In this document: piece after piece, positions 44,639 through 58,000 of the stretch
Layout: the number at the start of each line of letters is the position of its first letter
How positions within the stretch are numbered: the stretch's first letter is position 1
NCBI GenBank assembly: GCA_036365515.1
Contig: CM070873.1
Location: 180,124,104-180,188,103, forward strand
Length of the DNA: 64,000 nt
Origin: Torymus aiolomorphi
Taxonomy: Eukaryota > Arthropoda > Insecta > Hymenoptera > Torymidae
Direction of reading: 5' to 3'
Notes under the pieces: generated by a model
What the model saw: the letters and a program-made list of their open reading frames with translations, nothing else
The model's database searches: none
What the model was told of the DNA's origin: nothing
Program-made: the position numbers and the translations under genes

Positions 44639-47498
44639 TGCAGCTATGTAGTCAGAGTAAGTCCCAGCTACAAATCCTTTATGAAGAAGCATTGCCGCTT
44701 GTTTTATTGATGGTTGATTAGGCATGACAAATAATGCTTTTACGACAGCTCAATTTTCAGAATTACAACTCAAATCCCAAAATCCTTTTTTGCATCCATT
44801 TGCTCTTGTTTTTTTGCTAAATTATTATTGTTACATCGCTCTTCATTATACACAGGTACAATAACACTGATATTCAATGTTTATAAATTATAAACAGTGT
44901 CTGGCTTAGTATTACGTTGTAATACTTTTATTAAGGTTCTTGCACTTCTATATCCGACAGATTGATAAAACCTCCTTCATAACTAAACTCACAGGTCTAG
45001 TGCCAACTTTCTTTGGTATAGCTGCTAGTTCGAAATCACAGAATCAATAAAGCATTGATAATTAAAACACCCTAGAGTATAGAACAAGGCTTTGCTAGAG
45101 GAGTAACTACAGCAGTATTTCTCTTTGTCTCTACTACAGGAGGTTGCATGCATTGACAGATTTAAACATTATCTTTTGGTGGCCTTAAAGTATAATGATT
45201 TGATTCACACCATCCAACAAGAACAATTTGTAACCAATGCATATGTACTATATGTCAACTCTTATTATATATAATGTAACTTCAACCACAATAAGTTGAG
45301 TTATTTATGAAAATAAGATACAGCCTAAACAGTTAGCTAATATATAATACTTGTGTTCCAGAGTTCAATTGCATATAGACCCTGCATCCATATAGATCAC
45401 ACAGTAAACATATTTTTAAATGCATTTTTTTAATTTACTTATTTATTCCTTCCTTTTATTTTAGTCATTTATGATTTTCACTTTACAACACTTTTATCAA
45501 AATACACAAAATGACGCACATTTCACTGACATAAAAGCCCACAAATGTATTTCACTGGGAAGCATCATGTTTTTATATTACAAAAGACAAGTTATTTCAC
45601 AAATGCCAGATGTGTATTTCTCTGTGCTAATTTTCATTGTTTATTTTAAACAAATATTTTTCACACACACACACATACAAACACACATATGAAAAACTCG
45701 AGTTCCGAGGTTTACTTATATGTTTATATACTTACTTGGATCCATAGATCACCTAAAAAACATATTTTTATTTCCTTTTTTTAGTTCACTTATTTATCCA
45801 CTTCATTTATTTTAATCATTTCTGTTTTTTTCAGCACAACTCATTTTTCAAAATATATGAAAAAATTATGTACATTTCACTGATATAAAAGTTCGCAGAT
45901 TTATCTTACTATGAAGCATCATGTTTTTATGTTACAAAACTAACAATAAGTTATTTCATAATTATCCGATATTTCATTTTCACTCACATACATTATACAC
46001 TTGTTCAGGGATACTTTTCACATTGATTCTGGATCCATAGATTACCTAAATAATTCACTTATCACACAACTCGAGTTTGTTTTAATTATTTATGACCTGC
46101 ATTAATTACTGATCACATAAAGTTCAATATTTGTGATGGAGCAACAAAACACTTAAACATAATAACTTTTATCTTGATCACAGTTATTCAGTCCAGATAT
46201 GATTGCCATTTGCACATTTCCGTTGAGTGTACATAAGACACAACTTTAAATCCACAATTCTTGAGAAAATTATTCAGTTCTGAAACCTATAGAGAACTTT
46301 TGAGTAGATATATTAACATCGTTTATTCTATCACTATAGTAGGAAATTACTTTTTATTAAATCTAGAATTTGTTCACTAAGTAAATTGGGAGTTTCATTA
46401 TTTTGGTTAATAAACACTTGCGGTACTCTCGAAATATTTCGAACTGATTTTAAGCAGAAGTTGTAAAATTTGATTATAAACACTTCATGTAACACATCAT
46501 ACTGGTACTTAATTTTATTTATTACACAAAACACTGATTAGATGTCACTTATTTTAATACAATAACAATTAATATAATAATACAATCACATATTTGTATC
46601 GGGGAGATCACTACATTATTTGTTATCAGTACAGTACTGTCTAAAACATCTTAGTTGTTGCTTCCTAATAGCTTTAGACACATTTTGAGAATCTATTTGA
46701 TCCTGTATACACAAGTATTTGAGAATCAAATGAGGATATTTCTAAGCTATTTTCTTGTAGATGACGCTTGTAGATTTCCATTTCTTCAGGCAGTTGTTTA
46801 TATTATGCAATTATTATTTGTTTAAAGTATGCAAAACTTGCAGTTAATATATAAACTTCTGTTTATAAACTTGTGCTACAAAAATAAAAAATGTTTCAGA
46901 AAACCACATTCACAACCTAAAAATAAGTAAAATATATTAGTGTGTGTTTTTATTCTCACTCTAACTTGTACTTTCATCCTCTTCTTCCGCACCATCATTA
47001 GATCATCACCATGTTCATTATAGTTAACTTTGACAATTTTTGAGGTGTACCAAATAACTGATCTTTTAAATTTTTTGCAGATCCTTTCCCGGTGTTGTAG
47101 ATTTACTAGGTGTTCTACCCAAATTTTTGATCCAAGATGAGTAGGAGAAATATTTTTGTTTGTATTTGGTATTACATTTTCATCTACTTCGTTTGCATCT
47201 ACTTTCTGGTTTTTGTTTCTTTTTTTTTATCTTGAAATTGAAAAGAAGCGAATAATAATCTTCACCTCATACAATTTTTTTTACTGCCCCAACAAAAATC
47301 TTCTTGACTCTGCAAAATAAAAACGAAATTTTCACAAAATATCAATTCTTTTATAATTACCATTTAACAGTTAATAATTTAATACTTATCTGAAAACGAC
47401 TTCCTGAGATCTTTAATTATTTGAAGAAATATTATGAGCAATCTACCGCGATGATCAGTGATATTCTGTATATATATATCACATACATATAGAGAGGT
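44639..47498. other. Unassigned AT-rich DNA with tandem duplication
   Basis: 45373-45660, 45736-45990 and the start of a third unit at 46030 are diverged copies (GGATCCATAGATCACCT, CATTTCACTGACATAAAAG, AAGCATCATGTTTTTAT). No gene was recognised in the rest; short ORFs lack features. Confidence 0.5.
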
Positions 47499-47828
<330 letters not shown>

Positions 47829-48258
47829 GGGGCATTCTCTGTCAACGCGACACCCCCTCTGCCCAGAACAATTTTGATCCAAATGGGGTCTGCCTCGGCT
47901 CAAATTAAAGCTCTTGACTTCTACTTTCGAACGCCGTCTGGCGATTCCGAAAATTCAAAATGGCGGATCCAATATGGCGGCTGAAATTCTCGAAATGATG
48001 GAAAAACAAGTTTTTCTTCACTCTAATAGCGAATCTGATACGAAAATTATTATTTCTTGCCACTAATATGAAGTTTGCGACATATTTTCTTACTACTACC
48101 GTTCAAAGCGAGCGGCTAAAATTATATTTCAAGGTCATTTTGAAGGTCAAAAGTTTTTTTCTGGATTTTCGGACTAGTATTCCACGAAACTAGTAGAAAA
48201 TTTGATTAAGATCATAACTAGACTTGACCTTGGATCATTATTCAAGGTCATTTTCATG

Positions 48259-49223
48259 GTGAGTTCTAATTTTAATAAACCGATTCTTTCGTAGTTATAC
48301 TTCTTCAATTCATGCTATCAATCGGTTCTAATTCGGAACAGTAACAGAAAAACTGTGGTTATATCCACACTTTGAAACATTTCAGAATCACTGAAAAAAG
48401 TTTGGTGGAGAAGAAACACGTTAGCGTAGAGTATCAGTACCAAATGCAAGAATTGTTTCGTAACTAAACATTAAGTCCTTTACTCTCCCATTTTAGAGCA
48501 AATGTTGCACTAAAATTGTTCCGCATTTAATCTATTTCATCGTTCTTCAGGAGTACAAAAGTTTAGGGCAGAAGAAGCACTAAAAAGTGTGGCAATGGTA
48601 CAATACATTTGTGCTGCTACTGCTTTTTTGATTTGGTGCTCCTCCTGCACAAAAATCGTGCAGTATACGCACTGAGAGAAAAAAGCCGACGTGACGCCGT
48701 GGATGCTATAGTTGGTGTAAGACCGTGTGACTATACACGTATACAATGCGATCAAAGATTGCAAAATTTTTGAATTTTGCAATTTTTGAATTGACTTTGA
48801 AGGTCAACGACGAGGTCAGATTCAAGGTCATCAGACCAGACAAATCCTCGTTGAAAATTACTTACGGTGTGACCTTAGATTTTTTAAAAAATATCGTTTC
48901 TGGGAAAATACGGGGGTCCCATACTTTTTGATAACCCTGTAATTAAACTTTACAATAGAACATTTCTAAAATATCTCTAACTTTTTTTATTCCTCTTTCG
49001 AAACTCTTTAAGTACCGATGCTTCTCTAAAAGTTTAGTGCGGCTGTTACTCTTTGGTGTATCTGTGGTTCTATATTTCGTGCATTATCTTTCCTAAACGT
49101 TTCGTACATATAGTTCCCATCGATTTTCGAGAGGATTCAAATTAATTCGAAGACATTTTTCACAGCACCTGTTCTAACAGTCCTACGTTATTATATTCGA
49201 GTATTATCACTTACTTAGATGGA
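48259..49223. other. Left non-coding part of the DNA transposon
   Basis: No ORF of note. It has a small hairpin at 48755-48785 (GCAAAATTTTTGAATTTTGC) and several AAGGTCA words. It probably carries the transposase promoter. Confidence 0.45.
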
Positions 49224-51108
49224 TTGAATATGTCTACTGTAGCACGGTCCGATCGTTGTATCAACCCTCTCAATGGTAAGGGTCACATAGGTAATGATTT
49301 ACGCTTGTTGTCGAACAACTTAAAACGAAGATTTCCAGATTTGCCAGATAATTCAAAAATTTGTAGTAAGTGTAGCAAGTTATGTGGATCTCCCATTTCA
49401 TCTATTGGTACAAGAGATAACGAAGGCAACAACGAATATGAAAACATGGATATAGAGACGACATCAGAAAACACTAGTATTGATAAATCTATTCAAGAAG
49501 CTACACGATCAGCTAGAGAAATCGAATTGGAAGACATGTTTTCAGAATTAAAAGAAAAGTTTTCTATATTGGCAGTTAATGATCCTTTGAAACTAACTAT
49601 ACTTACAATCGCCCCATCAACTTGGAATATTAGTCGAATTTCCCGTGAATTCAATACATCAAGACATTTAGTAAGAAAGTCGATAAAACTCAAAGTAGAT
49701 GGAGGTATTTTAGCTACAACAACGGCTAAACATGGTAAAACTTTGTCAAAGGCAGTGATAGAAGTCATTGTTGAATGTTATAATAACGATCTGCACAGTC
49801 GGATGATGCCGGGTCGAAAAGATACTGTCTCTGTTATTATTGATGGAAAGCGGTCTCAGGTGCAGAAACGTCTTTTATATTTCGATTTACGAGAACTTTA
49901 CGAATTATTGAAGATAGCAGAACCAACAGTGCAAGTAGGATTCAGTACTTTCGCGAAATTACGACCAAAACATTGTGTTCTTGCTGGTGCTAGAGGAATG
50001 CATAGCGTCTGCGTTTGCACCATTCATCAAAATTGTAAATTGATGTTGGATGCAATCGATATTCAGAAGCTCACGAAAAATCAAGAAGAACCCATTTGTA
50101 GTTATAAAGATTGTTTACAGCAAATTATGTGTAAGAATCCTACACCTGACTGTCACTTGGATGAATGTTCGAAGTGCCCTGGTTCTGAAAATCTTACGTC
50201 TCGTTTACTTGAAATATTGGATGGGGCAAATATCTCACAAATTGAGTACTGTGCGTGGTCAGGAACGGATAGATCAACTTTGCAGAATTTAACCAGTTGA
50301 AGAATTTGTTGATGAATTATATGCCAAATTGGCGATACTCAAACCCCACTCATATATTGCCAAAGAACAAGGTAATTTCATTGCTCAAACAAAAAGTAAT
50401 CTAGGCAATGGAGAAGTTCTGGTAATGTTCGACTATTCTGAGAATTACTCTTTTGCAGTTCAAGATGCATCTCAAGCCTTCCATTTTAATAATGACCAGT
50501 GCACTGTTTTTCCAGCTATTTACTATTATAAAGAAGATTCAGAGCTGAAGCATGAATGTTGTGTATTCTTGTCGAATAGTTTGAAGCATGACACTTCTTC
50601 TGTCTATACTATTCAGAATTTATTGATTCCAGAAATCAAGAGAAAAGTAAAAAAACTTAAAAAGATTATTTACGTGACAGATGGAGCAAAACAGCATTTC
50701 AAGAACCGCTTTCAGATAGCAAATCTTTTTCATCATGAGAAGGATTTTGGTATTGAGGCAGAGTGGCATTTTTGCGCCACTGCTCATGGTAAAAGCTGTT
50801 ATGATGGTCTTGGTGCAGTATTTAAAAGAGACGTTTATAGAGCTAGCTTGAAGGCGAAACCGAAAGATGCTATTCTGACGCACACATCTCTTGTGAAGTG
50901 GGCTAAAAATCATTTTGAAAATATAAGGATTTTTTATTTTACGCAGACTGAACGTGATAAATTCAAAAGGAAACTCAATCGTAGGTTTCAAGATGCATTA
51001 CCTGTCCCACAGATTCTTAAACATCATTCTTTTCAATTATCAAGTGACGGGAAAGTTATCATGAAAAGGTACTCGAATGCTGCTAAGTCTGTATCTGTTC
51101 TACTTTAA
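49224..51108 (+). pseudogene. DDE-like transposase with one frameshift
   Basis: The first frame (49224-50300, 358 codons) starts MNMSTVARSDRCINPLNGKG and has CSKCSKLC, a helix-turn-helix-like WNISRISREFNTSRHLVRKS, and HSVCVCTIHQNCK. One frame change at about 50295 leads to the second frame (to 51108). That frame has VMFDYSENYSF (likely first Asp), IYVTDGAKQHFKN (likely second Asp) and LFHHEKDFGIEAEWHF, followed by CATAHGKSC. Acidic residues at conserved positions suggest a DDE/D nuclease, but this is inference from pattern. The 625-codon total is plausible for the family. A single lesion means recent activity. Confidence 0.75.
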
Positions 51109-51817
51109 TTTTCAATGGGAAAATATACTGAATTTTTTTTATAATATTCAAGTTTTTCTATTTTTTATCCTCCTTTTCTTAATTTTTTTTATGTTCTGAG
51201 AGAAGTATTACCTCCATGTGGTTCAGAATGGGTTATGCTAAAACTACTTGATAGTTCTATTGTGGAACTTTATCTTCTCTAAGGATTTTAGACATGAAAT
51301 TTTTAGATCGCCGGTCCCACGATATGCACAAAGGAACAAATGTCTCATAGGAGGTTACGTTCAACAAAACATTAATTATGCAGAGACAGAAATCATGACC
51401 TTGAAAAATGATCCAAGGTCAAGTCTAGTTATGATCGTAATCAAGTTTTCTACTAGTTTCGTGGAATACTAGTCCGAAAATCGAGAAAATAACTTTTGAC
51501 CTTCAAAATGACCTTGAAATATAATTTTAACCGCTCGGTTTTAACGGTAGTAGTAAGAAAATATGTCGCTAACTTCATATTAGTGGCAAGAAATAACAAT
51601 TTTCGTATCAGATTCGCTATTAGAGTGAAGAAAAACTTGTTTTTCCATCATTCCGAGACTTTCAGCCGCCATATTGGATCCGCCATTTTGAATTTTCGGA
51701 ATCGCCAGACGGCGTTCGAAAGTAGAAGTCAAGAGCTTTCATTTGAGCCTAGGTAGACCTCATTTGGATCAAAACTGTTCTGGGCAGAGGGGGTGTCGCG
51801 TTGACAGAGAATGCTCC

Positions 51818-52500
51818 ATATATATAGTTATAAATATATGAAACGCTAGTAATGCAGACACTTTCCGGAATTGAAATAGACTTATGCAGACAGAGACCGA
51901 CTTATGCAGACGTCAGCATAAATAGAGAGATTATTTCTTTAGTCACGCAAGACTTGTGCAGACACTTGTATAAATGGTATTACACTTATGCAGACGGGTC
52001 ACGTGGTCTTATATATTGCTGTCAGTCAGCGCTGCGACTCAAATCCTCCCAACATGGCGGATCTGGCATCCTCCCCTCTTTTTCGCGATTTTCAGTTTGT
52101 CGTACGAAATTGTGTACGAAAATTTCGGAACGCGCGATGGCACGCGGCGCGCAAAACAACAAAGAGCCGTCAAATCAAAGCACGTGCATTTGTTTACATT
52201 GAAATGTAGGTTAATACTGTTCTAAAAACGACAACAAAAATTGTAATGTCGAATCGATAAAATTCTTATCGAAATTTGATGAAAAAAATTGATAACCATA
52301 ATAATATATTTCTTACTAAGTTTCTTGAAATCTCATTTTTTAATATTTGGAACATGCATAAAATTTTTTATTCTATTTTAACTTAACATATAACTATACT
52401 ATTAACTTTTAACTATTAAGAGATAATGCGAACGAGCTATGGGATAGCCTTCTTAATTATAAAATTCATGTTTCGAAAAGCACTTAAGGGGATGCCTTAG
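51818..52500. repeat. ACTTATGCAGAC repeats and flanking DNA
   Basis: The 12-mer ACTTATGCAGAC or a one-base variant occurs at 51880, 51900, 51952 and 51984, with a partial copy at 51851. The rest, to 52500, is unassigned. Copy spacing is irregular. Confidence 0.5.
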
Positions 52501-53511
52501 TGGAAAAAAACGATTGATTGAGGTTACGTCAATCTGTTTTGCCGACCGATATATATATATGATATAAAAAATAGAATTGATGTTTAGCGCCCCTTCCGTC
52601 ATAAGTCATAACTATCAAAAAGTAGTATAAAATTTGACTGACAGATGGCGCAGAAGCTCATGAAAGTATCATGATACTTTTTTAACATAACTAATAATGT
52701 TATGAATTTTCCTTGAATAAATATTCAAATTTGAATAAATATAATGCGATTTCTTGTTACATATACAGCATGAGATATAAAAATATATGCTAGCACTGCA
52801 ACATCTGTGCAATACGTGATATGCTCAAAATTATCTCTATTACGTACAATAAACTTATAGTTGAGTAATATTTTATACTTGATAATTATATATTTTTTAT
52901 AGACATAATTATATCACAAAATAAAGAGCAATTGGTGCGCCGATTAGATAGCACTTTGACTATTCTGGTTACGTATACTATATTACGTATACAAATATAT
53001 ATTAGCACTGCAATATGCGTGCAGTATACGATAGATTCAAAACTATCGCTATTACGTGCATTAAATATATAGTTTTATAATAATACTTTATAATTCGCTT
53101 ATGCTATTTATACGACAGATTTGTACATACAAAGTATATACATATATAACAGATATGATTTCTCTATGTCAGATGTCAAAATAAACAAACATCACAGCGA
53201 GATGTTTCTAAACTTATTCTCTGAATCAATATACGTTACATCTGACGTACGAATAGCAAGAGCCATATTTATAATTCAATATTTTCATAGACATATAACA
53301 AAACAAAGAGCAATAAATACTCTCACTAAATAGCACTTTGACTATTCTCATTACGTATACTATATTACGTATACTATATTACTATATTATTTTTTTTTTA
53401 ATAAAAAATTTTAAAAATTCAAAATGATATCGTTAAAAGATCATACTATCTTTAAAATAACGAAAACATTAATTTTCCTTTTTTTGGCCTTTACTATAGG
53501 TTTCTTATATA
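52501..53511. repeat. Tandem duplication around 52.8-53.4 kb
   Basis: 52778-52985 and 52996-53385 are diverged copies (TAGCACTGCAA, GATAGCACTTTGACTATTCT and TACGTATACTATATTACGTA), the second with about 150 bp of extra sequence. An AAGGGGATGCCTTAGT word at 52487 resembles its complement at 3196-3211. Confidence 0.6.
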
Positions 53512-54770
53512 CGAGGGTCATTTGACAAGTACCTAGCCTCACCGCCAGATGGTGCCACTATCGCGCCAGAAATACACTACAGTGCAGTATCTTCCTGTAA
53601 ACGGTTACAGACGAAATTTCAGCTGGATCGGAGTTGTAGTTTATTTTTGAGAGCGTGTGAAAGCAAATGTGTCCGTTGATTTTTGAAAAAATGGAGAAAG
53701 AACAATATCGGTCGGTGATTCGATTCTTGTTTTTGGAAGGGAAATCGCGCAGTGAAATTAAAGAACGCTTGGATGCAGTGTATGGGGATGCTTCTCCTTC
53801 GATGGCGACCGTTAAATTTTGGTATAACGAGTTTCAACGTGGTCGTACGTCGGTTTTTGATGGTCCACGCCCAGGTACTCCGAAAACAGCCACTACGGAG
53901 GAGAACGTAACAAAAATACATGATATCGTTTTGTCAGACCGCCGATTAAAGGTGCACGAGATAGCTGCGATAGTAGGTATCTCAGAAGAACGCGTGTGGC
54001 ATATCCTACATGAGATTTTAGGCGTGAGGAAGCTGTCAGCAAGGTGGGTGCCGCGTTTGCTGACTGCAGACAACAAGCGCATCCGTGTGACCAGTTCAGA
54101 GCAGTGTTTGGAGCTGTTTAATCGCAATCCAAAAGAGTTTTTGCGTCGTTACTCCAGAGACCAAGGAGCAGTCAAAACAGTGGACCTTACCCGGTGAACC
54201 TGCTCCGAAGAAGGCGAAGACGGTCCCGTCGGCCGGAAAGGTGATGGCCACTGTTTTCTGGGATTCTCAAGGTGTGATTTTTATTGACTATCTGGAGAAG
54301 GGCAAAACGGTCACAGGACAGTACTACGCCGAACTATTGAGCCGATTTGACGCCGTGTTAGAAGAAAAACGGCTCCATTTGTCTAAAAAGAAAGTGCTTT
54401 TCCACCACGATAATGCACCGGCTCACACTTCTGCACTCGCCACGGCTAAATTGGTCGAATTACGCTACGAACTGCTGCCCCATCCACCGTATTCTCCAGA
54501 TTTGGCTCCGTGCGACTTTTTTTTGTTTCCGAACCTAAAAAATTCGCTCGCCGGGAAGAGATTCCACTCCAATAACGAAATAATCGCCGCCACGGAGGAC
54601 TATTTTGCAAACCAAGAGAAAACATTTTTTTCAACGGGGTTAGAAGAATTGGAACACCGCTGGACCAAGTGTATTCAACTAAAAGGAGACTACATTGAAA
54701 AATAAATTTTATTTTTTGTAAAATTTTGGTGTTTTCATTTGTAGGCTAGGTACTTATCAAATGACCCTCG
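53512..54770 (+). mobile_element. mariner transposon, inactive
   Basis: 1,259 bp with inverted ends CGAGGGTCATTTGACAAGTA and CGAGGGTCATTTGATAAGTA, and TA on both sides (53510-53511 and 54771-54772). It contains one transposase gene with an internal deletion. Size, target and coding content are those of the mariner family. The element interrupts no recognised gene. Confidence 0.95.
53667..54705 (+). pseudogene. mariner transposase lacking first catalytic Asp
   Basis: The N-terminal frame (start likely at MEKEQYRSVIRFLF, about 53691, to 54197) has the paired helix-turn-helix DNA-binding region, with VKFWYNEFQRGR and DGPRPGTP. The C-terminal frame (54241-54705) has HHDNAPAHTSA (second Asp) and HPPYSPDLAPCDFFLFPNLK (third Asp, 34 residues later, mariner D34D). 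Around 54155 the sequence jumps from LRRY to TPETKEQ, omitting the segment that should hold the first Asp (DETW motif) and shifting the frame. The protein cannot be catalytic. The rest is well preserved. Confidence 0.93.
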
Positions 54771-54772
54771 TA

Positions 54773-56107
54773 TACTAGCCAAATCCATGCGTGCTGTGCG
54801 CGCTCTATGTACGTTCAATTTATTCCTTATAACTTCCAAGCCGGAAATCTTTTTCTTTTAATTTTTATGCATCTTTAACAATTGGTATAATACTGTAGTA
54901 CATTTACTCTTAACGAATATAAAATTTTATATATTATTGACATAATTTATTCTAATATTAACATAATTCATTCTTCTAAGATTAAAACATTGCTTATTGT
55001 TTTGAATTTTACCGTTCAATTCAATAAGTAATTGTATTGTGTTTGGAAATACTTTTCTACTTCTGGCCATCACTTTAACAAATAATTAAAACATGTTATT
55101 TATTTTAAGCAACCAACGTTACTTTGATTATTATTTATTTAATACTTTTTACTTTGATCATTTGCATACCAATAAATATTCCAATAAATAATACCTAATT
55201 ATCAAATAAAAATGCATGTTTAATTCTAAATTCTCGCGCCTTTTATTCAAGAGCCAATCACAGATCAAATCTATAGAGGCTTCACTTCTTCCGGTCATCA
55301 CTTTTTTAAGAAGTGATATATATAAAAATGATGTTTCAGGTGAAGTGAGCATGTCAAAATTTTAAAATCGCTCAAAACACGTTTACTTTTAGTTTTTTAT
55401 GAAAAAAACATGTTCCTCAAATTTTAGGTAGATATTTGCATAAATAAAGAAGTTATAGAACATTGAAAATTCAAAGTTTTTGCAATTTTTGGTTAAAATC
55501 CAAGTTTATTCATTTTTTTACTCAAAATCTTGAAACTTTTTATATAGAACATTGATTGGGAAAATGTTTGCATTTTATTTGTAGAATACACCAGTATTTT
55601 TTTTATGACCCTTTTTGAAAGTCTCTGATATATTGGTTTTTGGTATATCTTCATCGAGCAAAAGTAAGGACTGCGCCAGTACCAAATTTCTCCACCAAAG
55701 TTTTTTTCAATTCTATGGACAAAATACTTTAATTTAAAAAAAAAAGTTTATGGCTGGAGCTAAGGAAAAAATTCTACAGCACATTGAAAATTGATAATAA
55801 CCAAAAAAATGTTAAATTATGCAACCGTAAACCATTCTGAGCTTGAGTATCATTTGAAGACTTCATGTCACTTATCTTGCTACAAAATTTTGTATTAGCT
55901 GTAAATGTACATTAAAAAACTAATTTGATTTGTCGAATACTTCATACAATATATTTAGCAATGTGCTCAAACCTCACTTACTATGAATTTTCTGAATAGA
56001 CATTATAACTGATTGACGTCAGAGTTACCGGTACCTGGATCAAGAATTCATTCTTAACTTGAATCACTACTTTCTTAATATTATATAAGTATTTCTATAA
56101 TATACTA
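54773..56107. other. Unassigned AT-rich DNA
   Basis: No ORF or repeat recognised. It ends at the Gypsy LTR. Confidence 0.45.
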
Positions 56108-57232
56108 TGTAACGATCTGCGCGTGTACGCGCGCGGGTATGCGTGTATCGGTGTGCGCGAACGAGACATGAGGCGAGGCTCGGCACACCGCATCGGCACG
56201 CACAGATACCCGAAAAGTAAACATCTCTCAACCTTGCGCGAAGGACAAGGCCGAGAGATGCTTGTGCGTGCCGACGAAGCACCAGGCGATTAGTATCGTT
56301 TCGGCTATTTCCGCGAACAATAGCTCGCATTGAGAGAGAGAGAGAGGAGTGCGAGTGTGCCGAGATAGTGCACGCGAGTGCAATCAAGTGCCGTAGAGTG
56401 AGTGAGAGAGAGGGAGAGCGCCGTCAGCCTCGCGGCCGATCCACTGCGGCGAAGGCCGGACTGCCAGCGAAGGAGAGGGAGAGAAGAGGAGACACCGCCG
56501 GCAGCATACACCGCGGAGAGAGAGAGAGAGAGAGACGCCGCCGGTAGTCTACACAGCTAAGGAGAGAGAGTGGCACGGCTGCCCGAGCCGCCCGGCCAAT
56601 CCTTCGCGGACGCCGCTGCACCTGTAAGGTAAGCCCTGGCCAGGCGAACGCGCGCTCTTCCCGCGGATGACGGGCGTCCGGAGAGCGACTCCCGCGCGAG
56701 CGAGCGAGGCTTACCGACGCGCGCGTGTGTGTCGATCGCACGCGGCGATCAACTAACGTCGGTGCGAGCCACTTCTCCGAGTACGTGTGTGCGATCGCGC
56801 GCATAAAGGATTCGCGCCGCGTGTATTAAACTTATTAAGCCCGCGGGGCAATAAAGTTACAGTGTTTTGTTAAATTCGAGTACGCGTGTGATTGACACGT
56901 CGTTCCCTTCCCTTTTCCACGTCGGTGGCGCAGCGGTATAGAATACCACCGGCCTCCGCGGCCGCGAGTACGCAATACTCGCGCGTATCTGAGAAGCCGA
57001 GGAAGCACGCACGAGAGAGACAGCGCGACAGCGAAGTCGCGCGTTGTAACGCCGGTAGGTACGGCTGCCGACGAAGGCAGCCGACGGCGAGCGACGGCGC
57101 GCCGGCGAGAGCGAGGGGATTTCGCCGAGGGTTGGCACGAGCCAGTGCTCGCGCCTGTCAACCGCTGCGCCGTTCATCGGCAATTCCGCTTCGGAAATTT
57201 GCGGCACTGAGGGGAAAACCTAACCCGTTACA
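56108..57232 (+). repeat. 5' LTR of the Gypsy-type element
   Basis: Begins TGTAACGATC and ends CCTAACCCGTTACA, with perfect TGTAAC/GTTACA termini. AATAAA is at about 56851, with GC-rich sequence and GA microsatellite inside. The 1,125-bp length is inferred from these termini and the PBS that follows. The 3' LTR lies outside the window, so identity and age cannot be judged. Confidence 0.85.
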
Positions 57233-58000
57233 ACTGGCGCCCTTAACGTGTGGATACACGGATACCTGCCACCGATGAGTGTGCGGGAAATTAGATTGGG
57301 AGAAAGACTTTATCTCTGGTTTTTTTTCTTCCTCTAAAAATCGGAATTAAAAGTTAAACTTAGGAATTTGACTAAATCAAAACAGGTTTTTTCTACGGAT
57401 TGTAGTATCGGGTGGTGCGGATAACCGCGACGCGCCTCGTACGAGAATTTGGGGAGCGCGCGATAAACCACGAGTCTAAGCGTGTGTGTGCGCGAGCGAT
57501 AAACATCGCCTTTTTAGGCGAAAGACCAGCATATACAAGCTGAGTAAAGTAAACATTGACTGGACGACGAGAGTTTAACTTTTAATTGCCCTTTCTTTTG
57601 TCGCGTTAGTTAATAGAATAACTAGCGAATTAAAAAAATTAATTAAATATTAATTAGATAGTCGAGATAGAAAATTAGTTTTTTTTGCGCTTAAGCGGTT
57701 TTTCATTTTTTTTTCTCTATTAATTCCATTTCGGCGGTTTTCGCCGAAGAGAATAAAGGCGACAGAAGGAAGCGGTTCGTCGTCTCTCAGCGGTGGTAGA
57801 GAGATTGTGAGCCACAACTGAGAGTCGAACCGGAATAGACACACACACGCACTTGATCGGAGTATACCTGATAGGAGAAAAATTACTTTGTATATTTTTT
57901 TTTTTTGTATTTTTGGTGCGCCCATTCGATACGCGAACGTACTCGTTTAGCCGCGCACAGGTATATTCCGGGAGAGGTTTAATTGTAAACAAACGCAACG
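57233..58000 (+). other. Gypsy leader (5' UTR)
   Basis: Non-coding stretch between LTR and gag, with splice-like and AT-rich segments. It probably holds the packaging signal. No separate feature identified. Confidence 0.6.
57235..57252 (+). promoter_or_regulatory. Primer-binding site
   Basis: TGGCGCCCTTAACGTGTG lies 3 bases after the LTR end, in the position and form of a tRNA primer-binding site (TGGCGCC start). It confirms the LTR boundary and orientation. The matching tRNA cannot be named without a search. Confidence 0.75.

Larger units (their letters stand above)
47829..51817 (+). mobile_element. DNA transposon with 430-bp inverted repeats, near complete
   Basis: The left 430 bp (47829-48258) and right 430 bp (51388-51817) are inverted repeats with scattered mismatches, tipped GGGGCATTCTCTGTCAACGC and GGAGCATTCTCTGTCAACGC. 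Flanking bases are AT repeats, allowing a 4- or 6-bp duplication (ATAT or ATATAT). One transposase gene inside has a single frameshift. Two more fragments of the family lie at 3215 and 21345. Family placement is uncertain; long-TIR groups such as Sola are candidates. Confidence 0.85.

Noticed and set aside
56920..56960. tRNA-like A box (GTGGCGCAGCGGTATAG)
   Set aside because: No acceptor stem or B box at the right distance; it lies in the Gypsy LTR.
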